64,000 nt of DNA, taken from contig JAPJBO010000045.1 in NCBI GenBank assembly GCA_030068145.1, forward strand, positions 124,001 through 188,000, written 5' to 3'. Position numbers and translations under genes: made by a program. Shown piece after piece: positions 22,951 through 35,900 of the stretch. Numbering within the stretch: position 1 is the first letter of the stretch; each line of letters begins with the position of its first letter. The notes beneath the pieces are model-generated. The model did no database searches and was not told where the DNA came from. It worked only from the letters and a program-made list of their open reading frames with translations. This DNA comes from Diplonema papillatum (taxonomy: Eukaryota > Euglenozoa > Diplonemea > Diplonemida > Diplonemidae).

Positions 22951-25726
22951 AATGTGGGGAGGGCGTGCTTGGAATGGTGTACGCGCAACACCGTGTCATA
23001 TCTGCACCATGGCTCTGGAAATCTGGAAACTGAGTGTCAAGCAGTCCTGTCTGTAGCGATGTGGTCTAGTTTGTCAGGCTGCCGTTGGTGGCTCGTCATA
23101 GTCAGGACCATGAAAGCACAGGCAAACCCGCCTCGAACAAATTCAACCGTGCAAGGGAGGGAGGGAGGCGCGAAGAGGAATCGAAAGTCGGGTAAGCGAA
23201 AAAGAAAACAAAGCAACCCACACACCAGCAGAAAAGACAACCAAAAAAAAAAAAGAAGAAAATGAGACAAGAGGAGACGAACAAGGCGAAGTTGAAAGAC
23301 AGAAGGCGTGGGAAGGGGGGTAACCCCTAGTTTCGTGTGGGACACACAGAACCCTGACTTTCGATGCCAGCATCCTGAGTGAAAGTTCGCTTGGACCTCG
23401 GGGTCCTCTTAATGGACTTCTTCGCAACGTGCCCAATGAGGGCCTGCAGAGGGCAGACACGTCTGCGTTGCTCTTCTGCGAAGCGTGCGGCGTCCTTTCT
23501 CCCGGACATGCACAGAAGAGCTAGCCTTGGGCAATGCAAGCCTACCTTGTGGTACCTGCATTTGAAGTGCACACTGCATAGAAGAGCACACAGTGGGGAA
23601 GGAATCGTATTTCAGCCTTTTGGGCAGAATTCTACCTTGTGTATTCTTGATGAGGGCGGGGTGGGTGTAAGAACGTGCTTGGATAGTATTCACACACAGT
23701 GTCTTACATCGTGGATGCAGCCTCAGAAGCACCAGGTGTCAGAAAACACGTATCCAGAGCGAGCAGCAGAAACCCGCGTAATGTGACAACATGTAAAGTC
23801 CCCATCCCCTCGAGAGAGCGGGTTGAGACCCTTGGGGGACGGGTTTCACGACAACAGTACAGCTCGCAAAAAGCTGCATCACCTTCGGGCGTGGACGGAC
23901 CAGCCACCACCGTGAGTTGAACAAAAAAAAGAAGAATCAGAAGCACACGAACGGTCGATGGAGAAGCACCAAAAATCGTGAAAGGGGGGGGTGAGCGTGG
24001 TGGGATATTGCACAGTGTTAGTCGGAACCAAGTCCACCACCCCCCAGCCTGAAACCAAAATGGGGAGGGGGGGTTCATCCGAAGTGGGGGGGGGCTCATT
24101 CGCTGCGACTTGAGTTTTTTGGTTTGGACTTTACTGTACCAATAAAGTAGTACAGTTCAAACCGATGGTTCGGTACACGGTGGCATGGTGGAATGGTTGC
24201 ATGGTGGCATGGTGTTGTGCACTTGTGTGCAGGTGGAGCCGCAGACGGCATAGCATTGTGGTGTGACGGGAACCCTTCGCTCCACACGGATTGCACAGTA
24301 CAATGTCAGGAGAACGCTGAATCAAAGTTTCAGAAACGCACAAGCGAGAAGCAACAGAAACAAAAGTAGAGGACTGCTAACCAGAAGCCGCCCGGATCCT
24401 GTGGCCGCGCATTTGGGACGGTGCTGTTGGCAGACGTGCGGACTGTCAACTGACTCTGCAGATTTTGAACTCACACAGATGCGTCTGCAGCCTGCTCGGG
24501 TATCCTTCATGTGGACGCGCAGTAGTCGTCTGCGGACGCGTCTGGCAGCACTTGTCTTGGGTGGGTTTTCGGAAACTATGCATCATATACTCAGGGGCGC
24601 GAACAGATGCGCAGTGCCGCGCACCCACAACTTTCCCACAATGTGGTCAGAACAGCCGCAACCTTTACCCACATACCCAGGGAAACGAGGTCCTTCGTCG
24701 CATGATGCGTGAGGAACAATTCGTGTCGGCGGGATTGATCACTTCAACCCTGGCATTGATTATCACCCATTTTCAATAGGCCGCAAAGGAACAAAGATTC
24801 TAGTCACGATGGCCACAGAGTATTGCGGGTAAATGGGGCGGATATGCTGGTCACATTGTGGGAAAGTTGTGGGTGAGCAGTACTGATAGAGAGGGGGCCG
24901 ACCGGAGGGACAGACAGTAGTAGTAGGGTGTCTTGTGGATGTGCATGGAAAAAAACAGGGGAGATCTCATTCGATTGCATCGGACCGTACCGTTAACCGC
25001 AATAGGTCTCCTAGGCTAAAGCCTCTGGTCGGCAGAACAATGTAGGTAAGGGAAGTCGGCAAACTGGATCCGTAACTTCGGGAAAAGGATTGGCTCTGAG
25101 GACACATGCCCGCGGGATTGTCAGTGCGTAGAAACTGGCAACTTTCTACGCCCATCTGCTAGCAACTGCGAGGCGCAGACACCGAGCCCCCGTAACGAGC
25201 CAGATGCCTGCATCCCCCCTCCGTGCATCGGGTGCCTGTACAAAAAAAGGGGGAAGAAAAAAAAACTCAGAGACGCTGCCCTGGTGTTTCTTTCGACAAA
25301 GGCTAGAGGGGAGAGAACCGATGCAACTACAAAATGGGTCTTCCTTTTCTTAGGCTTGAACTCGTACTGCAAGCGTTTCGTAAGCGCTTACAGCGTTTTG
25401 CGTGGGCTGCCGCACGTTTCCCCTTCCAATGTGCGGTTAATATTGTGCAACTGGCGACCCCCTTGAGGGTTTCCTCAGGGCAGGTGCAAAAAAAACAAGA
25501 AGAGAGCTAGGATAGAGTATCTATTTGGTAAAAGTAGGTGCAAGATCAGGCAAACCTTGCGCGCATTCGGCCGGCTGTGGACTATTCCTTTCCCAGCTGG
25601 GTTGCCGTCGGACCCTGTCGGCGCGCTTCTTTCCTCCGTGAATTCGTACCAGACCGACCTCTTGTATTCGAAGCTTGTGCCTCCCCGGTTTTGATTGAAC
25701 TCGGTGCACAAAAAAACAAGAAAAGA

Positions 25727-25862
25727 AGAAGAAATGTGAAACGGGGAGTTTTTTGCCTGGAGGCTTTTCATGGTATTCTGCAGATGCTTTGAGCTATATT
25801 TGTGTCTAGGTTTTTCGCGTACGTCTTCTTAACCATGGTAAAGTGCACAAATGGTGTCAGCC
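25727..25862 (+). repeat. Dispersed repeat family E, copy
   Basis: Matches 18566-18692 (AAGAAATGTGAAA, CTGCAGATGCTTTGAGCTAT, CTTCTTAACCATGG, AATGGTGTCAGCC). Confidence 0.85.
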
Positions 25863-27530
25863 GAAGCTGGTGGAAAAAAGAGGAATGGAACAGGCCACTG
25901 ACGGAGTACCATGGGGTACCGGGGCGCCCCCTGTGGTCAATCTGCTAATCTGGCACGCAAGGGGCGGTGTTGTACCGATGCGATAGCAAAATATCTCCAC
26001 CGAGAACCACCTGTTTATTTCGTGTGCACAAGCGGAACTACCTGCCGTGGTAAAGTTGCGCCAAAAAAGAACACCGGGTGCGGTATCCTCGAGAAATGAA
26101 GAACTCGATACAGAGCAGGGGGGTGGGCTTCCACCTCTCCTACCGTCGAGCATCAACAGCAGGCCCGGAAAACAACTAGTTTAGTTCGTACGTACCGGTT
26201 GATCGACTTACCTCCGAGCTGCTGTTCACAGAAAGCGCAATTATGCACGACTCTGTGGGGGGTATGAACAGAAGGTCAGTGGCCTTTTTGCCGACCCGGC
26301 CGTTTCACGTGTGTTTACTGTATACTGTGGGATTTACTGTGGGACTTGCACGGATTCGTGTTTTGAAAGGCCAGCATTCCTAGGTCTCCAGTTGAGGCAG
26401 GGTGGGGGTGGGTGGGTATATGGACTTTCCTGCGGGTGGGTACTCGCTCTCACTCTCTCTCTCTCTGGCTCTTACTTTTTTGAACTTCTTGTCTCGCGCT
26501 AATTCGAACCGGCCGCGTTGCTGCCTTAAGCTTGCAGCGCTCGCTGCTCGTTTTCTCGGTGCTTCCAACGGCGGCGCCATAAGGTAATTTAGTCCGAAAG
26601 AAAAATAAGAGATGGTTAAAAACGTGTGTAGTTCCGTGGTGTCGCGTGAGGAGTAATCTCAGGGCCGCTCATTAGAGATAAAGCCGTTGCTGCGGCTGCC
26701 GGAGTATCCCGTGACACCTTCCCTTTTTAGAGTGTTAGTGTGCTTAGAGATATCCAAGGTTTTCATACGTAGTCGTATTTTGTAGCGTTATTTGTGATTT
26801 AACTACGGGTGTGGAAAGAGTGGTGTTGGTACTCTTTACTGTTAAGCTCCCCTCGCTCGCTGGGAAAGGGCACTCCAGCAAGACTGGTTTCAGGTTTGAG
26901 TTTAGGGCGCATTGTCTCACGTGTACATGCTAGTGTACTCAAAAGATTCCAGTGTTCCGATGTACAAACTTCTTCCTTCCATTCCTTCGCTCCATTCAGA
27001 AACACTCCGGCCTGGCCGGTCTGCGTCGTCGGAGATTCGATGTTCTCCGCGCAAAAAAAAGGGGGGGGAGGGGGAGGGGTGCATTTAAAAACAAAACCGA
27101 AAGCGAGTCGTGGCACTTTCTTTGGAGTGGGTGCGAGAGAGAAAGAAGATGGCAACTGAAAAAGAAGAAGAAAACGAGCTAGATACGGGCAACAGAACAG
27201 GGGGAGGGGGGTGCGCAGAGAACGCAAAAGAAGGTGGGGGGGTGGGGATAGAGAAGGAGAGAGAGACTTGTTAGTAGGAAAAAAGACGAGGCCAAGGGGT
27301 AAGGGGCCCCCCATAGACGTTCGCAGCCGGCGTGAGCCGTGCTATTCGAGCAGCAGAGCTGGATTCGTACCCGACTCCGCCCGATTGCGTGGTGGAAGCA
27401 GACGGTGAACTATCAGGGTAGAACACGAACGGATATGGCGTCGCTTCGCGCTTGTTTAACCACGCACTTGGTATCCAAGGTCTTGTTCTTGTCTATGACC
27501 GTTGGGTTGTGTGCGTGCGTGTGGATGTGA

Positions 27531-27897
<367 letters not shown>

Positions 27898-29561
27898 TGT
27901 ACGTGTGTGTGCGCACATTTGCGGCTGTGCATCGCGTTAGGATCTTGCTTTTGAGTGAAGGTCGGCTTGAAACTACGCAGATCGCCACTAGCAAACCAGC
28001 AACGTTTTGCAACCGTCACCCGTCACGAGCAACCCGGCACCACGGAAAGCGCGTCCAGCAAGAGCGAGCATGACCACAGCCGGATCCGAAAGGTGAAACG
28101 AGAGGCGTCGGTTCACTCCGTCAAAGCAACAAGAGCCCGACAGGAAAGGAGGGGGGAGGGGGGTCGTTCCTGCTTTTGAGTACGTTGGGGTTTTCCGACT
28201 CCCGCAATCGTGAAGCAGCGCAAGCTCAAGAGGTCTAGTCAACTATTCCCTACCGGATTTGCACGTACTTTCACACATACTTTCAAAAAGAAAAAGAACC
28301 CCCGTATGCCCGGGTGGCTTGCTTGTTCTTGTGCACAGAGCTCGAGCTTTATCTAGCGAGGAGTAAGCAACGTTGGTGCGCTTGGTGTACGGTGGAATCC
28401 AGCCTCAGCTGGATTCAAAGAGGGTTCCCGAGTCGCATCCGCTTCACGGGTGCAGATTTGCACGCGTTTCGGTGATTTTCGGATGTGACTCGGGGCACAC
28501 CCTTTCTGACTCCAGCTTCCAGGGCAGGACTCCGCCGGTTTATAGGTCTTCGGTCTGCCCTTCTACGCCTGCCCTTGCAAACAAGATGGGACCGTAAGGT
28601 TGGCGAAACCAAGGAGTTGTTGAGGGTCAGTCGTAGTAGTAGCAAGAGGAGGGCGCGGGTGTGTTTCGTTGTGGACAGGTCGTCATTACGCCGTGAAGTC
28701 CAGCCGCAGTAGCTAGGGGGAAGAGAGGGAAGTCGTTCTTCTGGACACGCCTCACTTGGCATGAGCTTTCGCATGCGTCGTACATGTAAAAAGACATCGC
28801 AGGCAATCACACTTTCAAAATGTTCAAAATGTTAAAAATGTGATCACTGGTATGCCGCCACACGGGTATCAACAAATCGTGTGGCATCGCTTGTTATTCC
28901 CGCAACAACACACAACAGGTGGGTCGTGGAAGGAGCAGGTACAGTAGGGGTACAGTCCCGTCTACCGTATGCCACTAAGTGTTTGTGTGGTGCCGACATT
29001 GCGGTACTACTTGGTTGCAGCCAAGCCCGTGGTCATGTGCAACAGCCCCCTTCAACGGGTGTCCTTGTTAGTGCAACGGTGATGAACGAGCTGCTGTTAT
29101 GACAACAGCCGGCACCACGCGTGGTTGCGGGCCAACAACAGGATGAAGAACTGGCGCAGAATCACAAAGAGCGGACGGTCTCTTCTTCTTCTTCTCTTCC
29201 GCTGGCGAAAGGCGGCGGTAGTAACTTGGACCGTCTCCAATTCTTGCTCATCAGTAAACTTCACGGCCGACTGCCCTGCGCCTCCCCACACACATCATCC
29301 CCCTGTGGGAGCGGTAAAGCTCCGAAGCGCCTTTCTGGTTGCGGTGCTGCGGCAGAACAAGACGAAGACCTGAAAGGACATCGAATCCTTAACGGAGGCT
29401 GGAAAGGCTGGGGAAAACCCCCCCGCGCAGTTCACAGCACGCAGTGTCTTCCATAAGCAGCCGCTTCGCCCACCGAAGCAAACTATGGTCAGACGGCGAA
29501 AAGAAAACGGAGAACAGGAAAAAAGAAGAACAAAAAAAAGCAGGAACCGCGCCCCTCCCCG

Positions 29562-29589
29562 CCCCCCCCCCCCCCCCCCCCCCCCCCCC
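29562..29589. repeat. Run of 28 C
   Basis: Homopolymer near the 3' end of the USP7 gene. Its length may be uncertain. Confidence 0.9.
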
Positions 29590-29907
29590 GCGCTCACCTG
29601 CTGCAGCAACGTTACCCATTGGGCACCTAGCTTCCGCAGCCTTCCATTTCCTTCGTGTCACCTGATGCCGCGAATGTGGTTGCGGCAGGAGCAAAAGGCG
29701 GAAGATCGAAAGGGGTTTCGGTCTCAGGATTCGAGTGCGGTGTCGTGGGGGTCGTGGAGTGCCGCTTGCTCGTGAGTTGGTCGCACCACGTTGTGGGACC
29801 GCGTGCCGGGCTTGTGCCTTGCAGCAACGCAGCCAGCACTGGCCTAGATGCCCCCGCCCCCCTCAAACCCGTCCGCCGCTGCAACTGGTTCCGTCTGCAC
29901 GCCGGCC

Positions 29908-32900
29908 TCAGTTGTGGATCTTGATCGCCTTCTCGGGGTGGTAGTAAGATCGCTTCTTGAAGTCGAGGCCGAGGGAGATGGTTGAGTCGGATGATTCGAC
30001 ACACTTCGAGATGGGCTCGTTGCCTTGTATGGCGGAAAGGGACGCGCGGTTCTCCAGCATCCAAACTTTCGTGTTCTTCAGCTCTGCCCTCAAGCCCAAT
30101 TTGTCACGCGCGATCTTGATGACCTGTGTTGCGAAGGATGGCCGGTTGAAGACGGTGTGGCTTCTGCTCGGTCGCACGTGGAATCACAGAATAGGTTAAG
30201 TAAGGCTCGTAGCATGCTTTTGGTGCCACCTGAGAGGGGGGTTCGTTAAGCCAAGTGTTGAGTGCACGGGCAAACGGCCTGTCGCGCTCAGCACTCGTGC
30301 ATAGAAGTAGAACGTTGAGTGCGTGGGCCCCTCCGAAGAAAGGCCCATCACACTGGTTCCAGACTACTTAGCACCTGCAGCACTCCACTCGTGCAGCTCT
30401 GGTGGGATAATTGCTCAGTCCGTGGAAGACAACATCAGGACCGTGGCTGCGCTGCAGAGCTTATTACCGAACAACGAGTGTCGGATGCTCCGTAGGCGGG
30501 GGAGACAAATGACATTGCGTCCGGGACCCACCATTTTATAATTCGTCTCACCAACCGAACCCTCACATTTTGCAATCTTCTCGCTGGTCGTGTGGTGACT
30601 GCAGCGGGTCGACTCCCGATGTCTCACTGCTCGCAATGACTGAACCCTGTTTTATTTCCCTCCTCTGGGCCTGCTGGCAGCGACGGACCTCGCTTCGTGG
30701 TGCCAACACGAGGGGAGAACTTGGAGATACAGAGAAAGAAGAAAGACAGAGGGTTGGATGGAGAGGACGCAGGCATGCGGAAGTCGGCTGAACCGGGAGC
30801 TACCGGAGAAGGTGTGTATGTGCTTAGGTATTACAACCTGGTTCGATTGCGGGATAACAAAACCTCGGCGATAAAAGACTGCGTGTTTTTTCCAGTTCAA
30901 GAACTTTCCGTTCAGGTATGCCGGCAATGCCGGCACGCAACAGTTTTCAACATCTTTGTGATTCTGAGGTGAATTCCGCCGGCAATCGCGAGTCCGTAGG
31001 GTAAAAACATACGTCTTCGGAGGTGTCGGCAGGGAGCAAATACGCGAGGAAAGGAGTGCCGTGGCAGCTTTGGTCGTGCACTTCTAGGAGCGCGACCTTT
31101 GCCAGGATCTGGCCCTCTACTACCTTACCGTCGATCTCGCGGGGGTGCGTCTGTGTGTGGGTGGGATTTGTGCGTCGCACACAGCAGCCTCTTCCTTTTC
31201 TGGGCGGTGCCGATCAACGGAACGCTTAAAAAAAATACTCGAGGGGCTGCCCTGTGCTTACTTCGAAGGACTTTGTTGAACGCTTACCCCCGCCACTGAA
31301 CCCAGATTCGCCTGTGTTTCGTGTGGGCTACAGCACATTTACCGCCTTTGATCTTTTGCAGCTGGCAGCCTCCTCAAGTATTTCCTACAAAGCAGGTGCT
31401 GATACAAAAAAACTCAGGGCCCCCGCCCTGATTGTGACTGCGACTCGCTAGGCAGCGTCGAACAGTCTTTTTGAGGGTGGCAATCAGCAACACGAAAAGC
31501 CTGGAGAGCCTAGAGGCTTTTCGTGTTACTCTGCATCTGCTTTGAGCTCTATCAGTGTCTAGGTTTTCGTGCTTCTTCTCAACCATGGATAACCCTTTAC
31601 GAACGGGGGACATTTATGTCGAGAAAGGCAGAACCCGGGCTGGAATTCTGTCACTCATCTACAAGGCGAAGAACGTCAAAATCCATCCACGGTTGGTGCT
31701 GTAGATGGATGTGCTACAAACACCGAACAACCTCCATCCCCCGTCTGTTCGGGGTTAGGTGCGCAAATGGTATGTCAGCCGATTGTTGTTCGTCGGGGTT
31801 GTTCTTCGCTTACACCACCGTGTGTGTTTTCTCACTCAGGACTTTTTGACCTGTTGTGTTTGTGTGATGTGACGTGTAGGGGTAGACCCGCACGACCTCA
31901 CGTCCGTTCGACACGTGGTTCGGTAGTTACAGCACTTGGGATCCCTTCGGTTCTTTGTCTGGCAGCATCGTCGAGTATTTCCTTCCAAGCTGGCGCTTAG
32001 TAGTATGTCGTCCTTATCCGGTAACGAGCCAGGGAGAAGAACGGAGCAATCTATACAAACAAACGAGTGAACTAAGGTGGTCGCTTGAGCGGCTCCGATC
32101 CGAGCGCACACAGCAGCAGTGACGCGTCGGCAGTCTTTGCACTTCAGGATGGGGCTGCCGTCATGAACGTCGACGGCTGTTAGCGAGTGCAGTGGGCGGA
32201 GCTTGAACGCGGCAGCGCTTATGTAAAAAAAATGCAAACCTTGAGCTCGCACCTGCTGCCCGGATCCAGACGGACGTCGGAGAGCAACTCATCTTCTTGC
32301 ACGAGGCCCTCAATTCGGTTGTCCTTCACGCGGAGTAGGGTCAGTTGGTCCCGGGGAATTGGCAGCTCAGTCGGCGGCAGCTTCTCGCTGAGGATCCCGT
32401 GGTACTTATCCAGGACCTGAATTGTGTTGAGGTGAGTGCTAGTCCAACGGTCAGCCCAATCATCCAGTCCGGTTTGAGAGTATTCTGTAGTCCCGAGGAC
32501 CGTATGGGTTGCCGTCGATGGTCGGTAAACGACCAGCATAAGCCGGACAATGATAAGGTAACCCCGTGAGAGTGCATGCTATCCATGTGGTTCATGTACT
32601 CAGAAAATCCCAGTGCTGATTTCCTGCGCAGTGGAAAGCCATGTCTATGTTGCAATTTATTCGCCGGGAGAAAGCAGTGTAGGCGGACCTCTTTGATGGT
32701 GGCAGCCTTGTTAACCAAGAACGGGATGTGCAGCAACACCTTCAGCTTGGGAGACATGAACGGGAATTTCACCTCCTGCACGTCGTCGGTGATGTCGGTG
32801 AGGGCGAAGTCGAGAAGCTGGTATCTGTCGGTGGTTCTAATTGTGAAAAAAAAAAAAAAAACGATTCCCTCGCGGAGCTCTTGGAACTCAGTGAAAGCGC

Positions 32901-35900
32901 GAACATGTCACCATAACATCCTCGTTGTCGTGCGCCTTGTGCTGTGGTTGGCGCTGGCTTCTGCGGAAAAGGATAAGTAACAACGAATCAACGGTCAGGT
33001 ATAGGGGGCATGTTTGCCCCCGGTAACGCGGTATGTTGGCCGGTAAAGAATCTGCACCAGCGTCTTACAAAGAAACTACAGTGCCGCCCCCCACGTACCC
33101 AGAGCCTGCTCGAAGTGATGGAAAGCTTATCGGCTGCAGGTTCTTCACGCTGGCCTCGGGGATGAACACGTTTCCCGTGAGTTGGCCCATCACTGCCGCG
33201 CACCGGCGCACGGTGGCACCCGTGAGTGGGAGGCTTCAGTAGCAACCACAGTAACAACCTTGTGCTGGTGACGGTACTCGATAATAAATACTCCACGATT
33301 TTCCATCGAGTACGACGGAAATAGTGATGGTAGCGGGGGAGTTCGAGAGCACTGTCTTCATGTATTGATGCCGGCATCAAGTCTTCGTCGAAGAAGAAGC
33401 CGAACAGAAAAGAGACGAAACGAAGAAAACTCAGGGGGGAATTGCAAGAACGTGCTTGGAATGGATATGTGTTCAACACCGCAGGTCCCGTCTGCGCCGT
33501 GTTTCGGTCCTTTAAGCCACGGACACATAAGGCAGACCATCATCAGCGCGGAACCTGAGTGTCTGCAGACAGGATAGCGGTGTGAGTCTGGTTGCACAAA
33601 ACACAGAGGGAAAGTCTTAGTTTAATGTTTAGGCAGAGCACTCCTCTCATGCATGGTTGATGCTAGCATCAAGTCTTCTTCGAGGAAGATGTTGTCTAGA
33701 AAAGGGATGCAAACATATTTTTAGACTGTTTCTTGTAGTAAGCGGTCGGTTTTTTGAAGTCTCCGTTTGACTTGTGAGATTTTTTGTTCGTGTGTACGTG
33801 TGTAAACCCTAGCACGCTGCCATCCGACATTTTTTGATACGCACAAGCAAGCTTGTTGCAGGGGTAAAATTACGGTGTTTTTTTCGAGAGCGACGGGGTA
33901 ATAACATTTGTACAAGTGTTAGTTCTCGTCGGAATAGTATTAATCTTCTAAGATCTTCGATCTTATACGACTAAAAAAAGGGGGAAGGGAAAGGCGTACC
34001 CAATCTCAGGGGGGACGCTGTTGGTTTTGACGCTAGCGAGAGTGTCGTCGACGAGCGGCTTGTCGGCGCGGCTCTGGCATATTGCCCACAGCCGGATCTG
34101 CGACGGCGGCCACTTGACGTGGGGTGCGAGCGCGCGGACCATGTCGTCGTGGGTCCACCGCCTGTAGCAGCGCCCCAGCTCCACGACTGTGCTCGTCTTC
34201 TTGTCGTCCGGACTGAGCGCCACGAAACGAACGGTCGTCCGCTCCCTCTGCAGGCCGTAGTACTCCACGGGGCTGACTTCGGTTTCCGGAACATCCTGCT
34301 TGTTGTTTTAGAGTAAAATTTCGTTAGAAACTCACGGGATATAGAGGCTCAACGTGATGCACCGTGATTGTTTGAGGAAGCAATCTGTGGCGGCACTCTG
34401 CGCTGAGCGTTCGGGTCCTGCTGCTTTCCCTGGTGATGCGGGGAAAGCGCGGGGACTCTCCCACGCCGGCCGGACCGCTTTCGTGGGGTTCCGGGGGGGG
34501 GGAGTCTTGGGGTAATGAGTAGATTTAGGCAGAACGCTGCCTGTTGCGATTCATCGAGGGAATTCCACATTACGAGCGCTCATCATGTCCTTTGGGCTGG
34601 GCAGGGAAATCTTTTTGATCGATTGATGATCGATGCTAGCAACAAGTCTCCTGAGAAGAAGATGATGTACAGAAAGGGGATGCAAAAGTAGAAAAGCGTG
34701 CGTACAACCCCCATGGGGAGCTGCTTGTCCTTCTGCTCCCGTGGCTTGTTCCGGCTCGCTCGGTTTTGGACTCCCTGTGGATACCCCATTCCACGCGCGC
34801 GCGGTCGAGCCGTCGGTCTCGTGGGCTTTCGGGAGGGGAGTTTCTGCTCTTCGTATTGTCTGACGAGAACTGCCTTGAAGAAAGGGAGAAGTAAGAACAC
34901 GTCTTTGTAACTGATACTGTCACCAGCGCAAGGGAATGTTGAGTGACTGCCTCAACTCGGGGAAGCGAGCTTGGGCGGGTCACCGGGGGTTGGGGAGGGG
35001 TGGGAAACCCTTTTTTCTTCGAACCACGCCCTGAAGGCTGTATGAAGTTCTCTTACTTTGATCAAACTCACACTAACCTGAAACACTTATTGACTTTCGC
35101 GGTGCATCAACTCCCTCAGTGAAACTGTGAGAAGTGCCCTCTCCGCAAACCCTGCGACGTCCGAAGACGGGCCGCGGGAGATCGGGATAAGCGAGGCCGG
35201 AAGCGACCGCGGTGCATGGGCCGGTCACGCCTCGCACAAATTTTGCACCTCTCCCCACAAGAGAAACACAATAAGAGCCCAAAGGCTCCGCGCCAGAACA
35301 GGCCTGAAAGTCCCCATCCAAAAAGGGCCCACCGATGAGCTCTAACAGTGGTGGTACGGCCGGGTCGTATTAGACAGCGGCCAGCAACGCGATGCCGTTC
35401 CAGGGAATAAAGGGAGGAGGGCAAAAAAAATGAACAGCAGCATACCCTGATTTTGTCGTGGTTGAGGACAGCGCGCGCCCGGATAGCAGCCTGGCGCTCG
35501 TTCTCGTCGGGTATCTCGCCCAGCGTCCTCTCGAGCATCTCTCGCTGCTGGTACACGTTGTGGCGGTCGAATCCGTATTTCCCGAGAATGCTGGTGGCCT
35601 TCTCAACCTGCGTTTTGCAATTGTTTTGAATACGCCAGCAGTGTTTCGCTCGAAGGCCGGTGGCCGGGCCATACTTCATTTGACTGGAGTGGTCGACCTA
35701 TCGTTTACAGTGGTCGTCGTGGGTCAGACAGTGGTCACCCACGGCCAGACGATGGTCACCTACGGAGACAACGTTGTCACGAGCCAGACAGTGGTCGGCT
35801 ACTCGTTTACAGTGGTCGCCATGGGTCAAACAGTGGTCACCCACGGGCCCAACAATATTGTCCACGGGTCAGACAGTGGTCGACCCCACTCGTTTACAGT

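Noticed and set aside
33090-33230. Possible extra USP7 exon (a frame reading LTGNVFIPEASVKN)
   Set aside because: Exon 34295-34000 joins directly and in phase to 32837-32690, matching the order in human USP7. The candidate has no splice sites of suitable phase.
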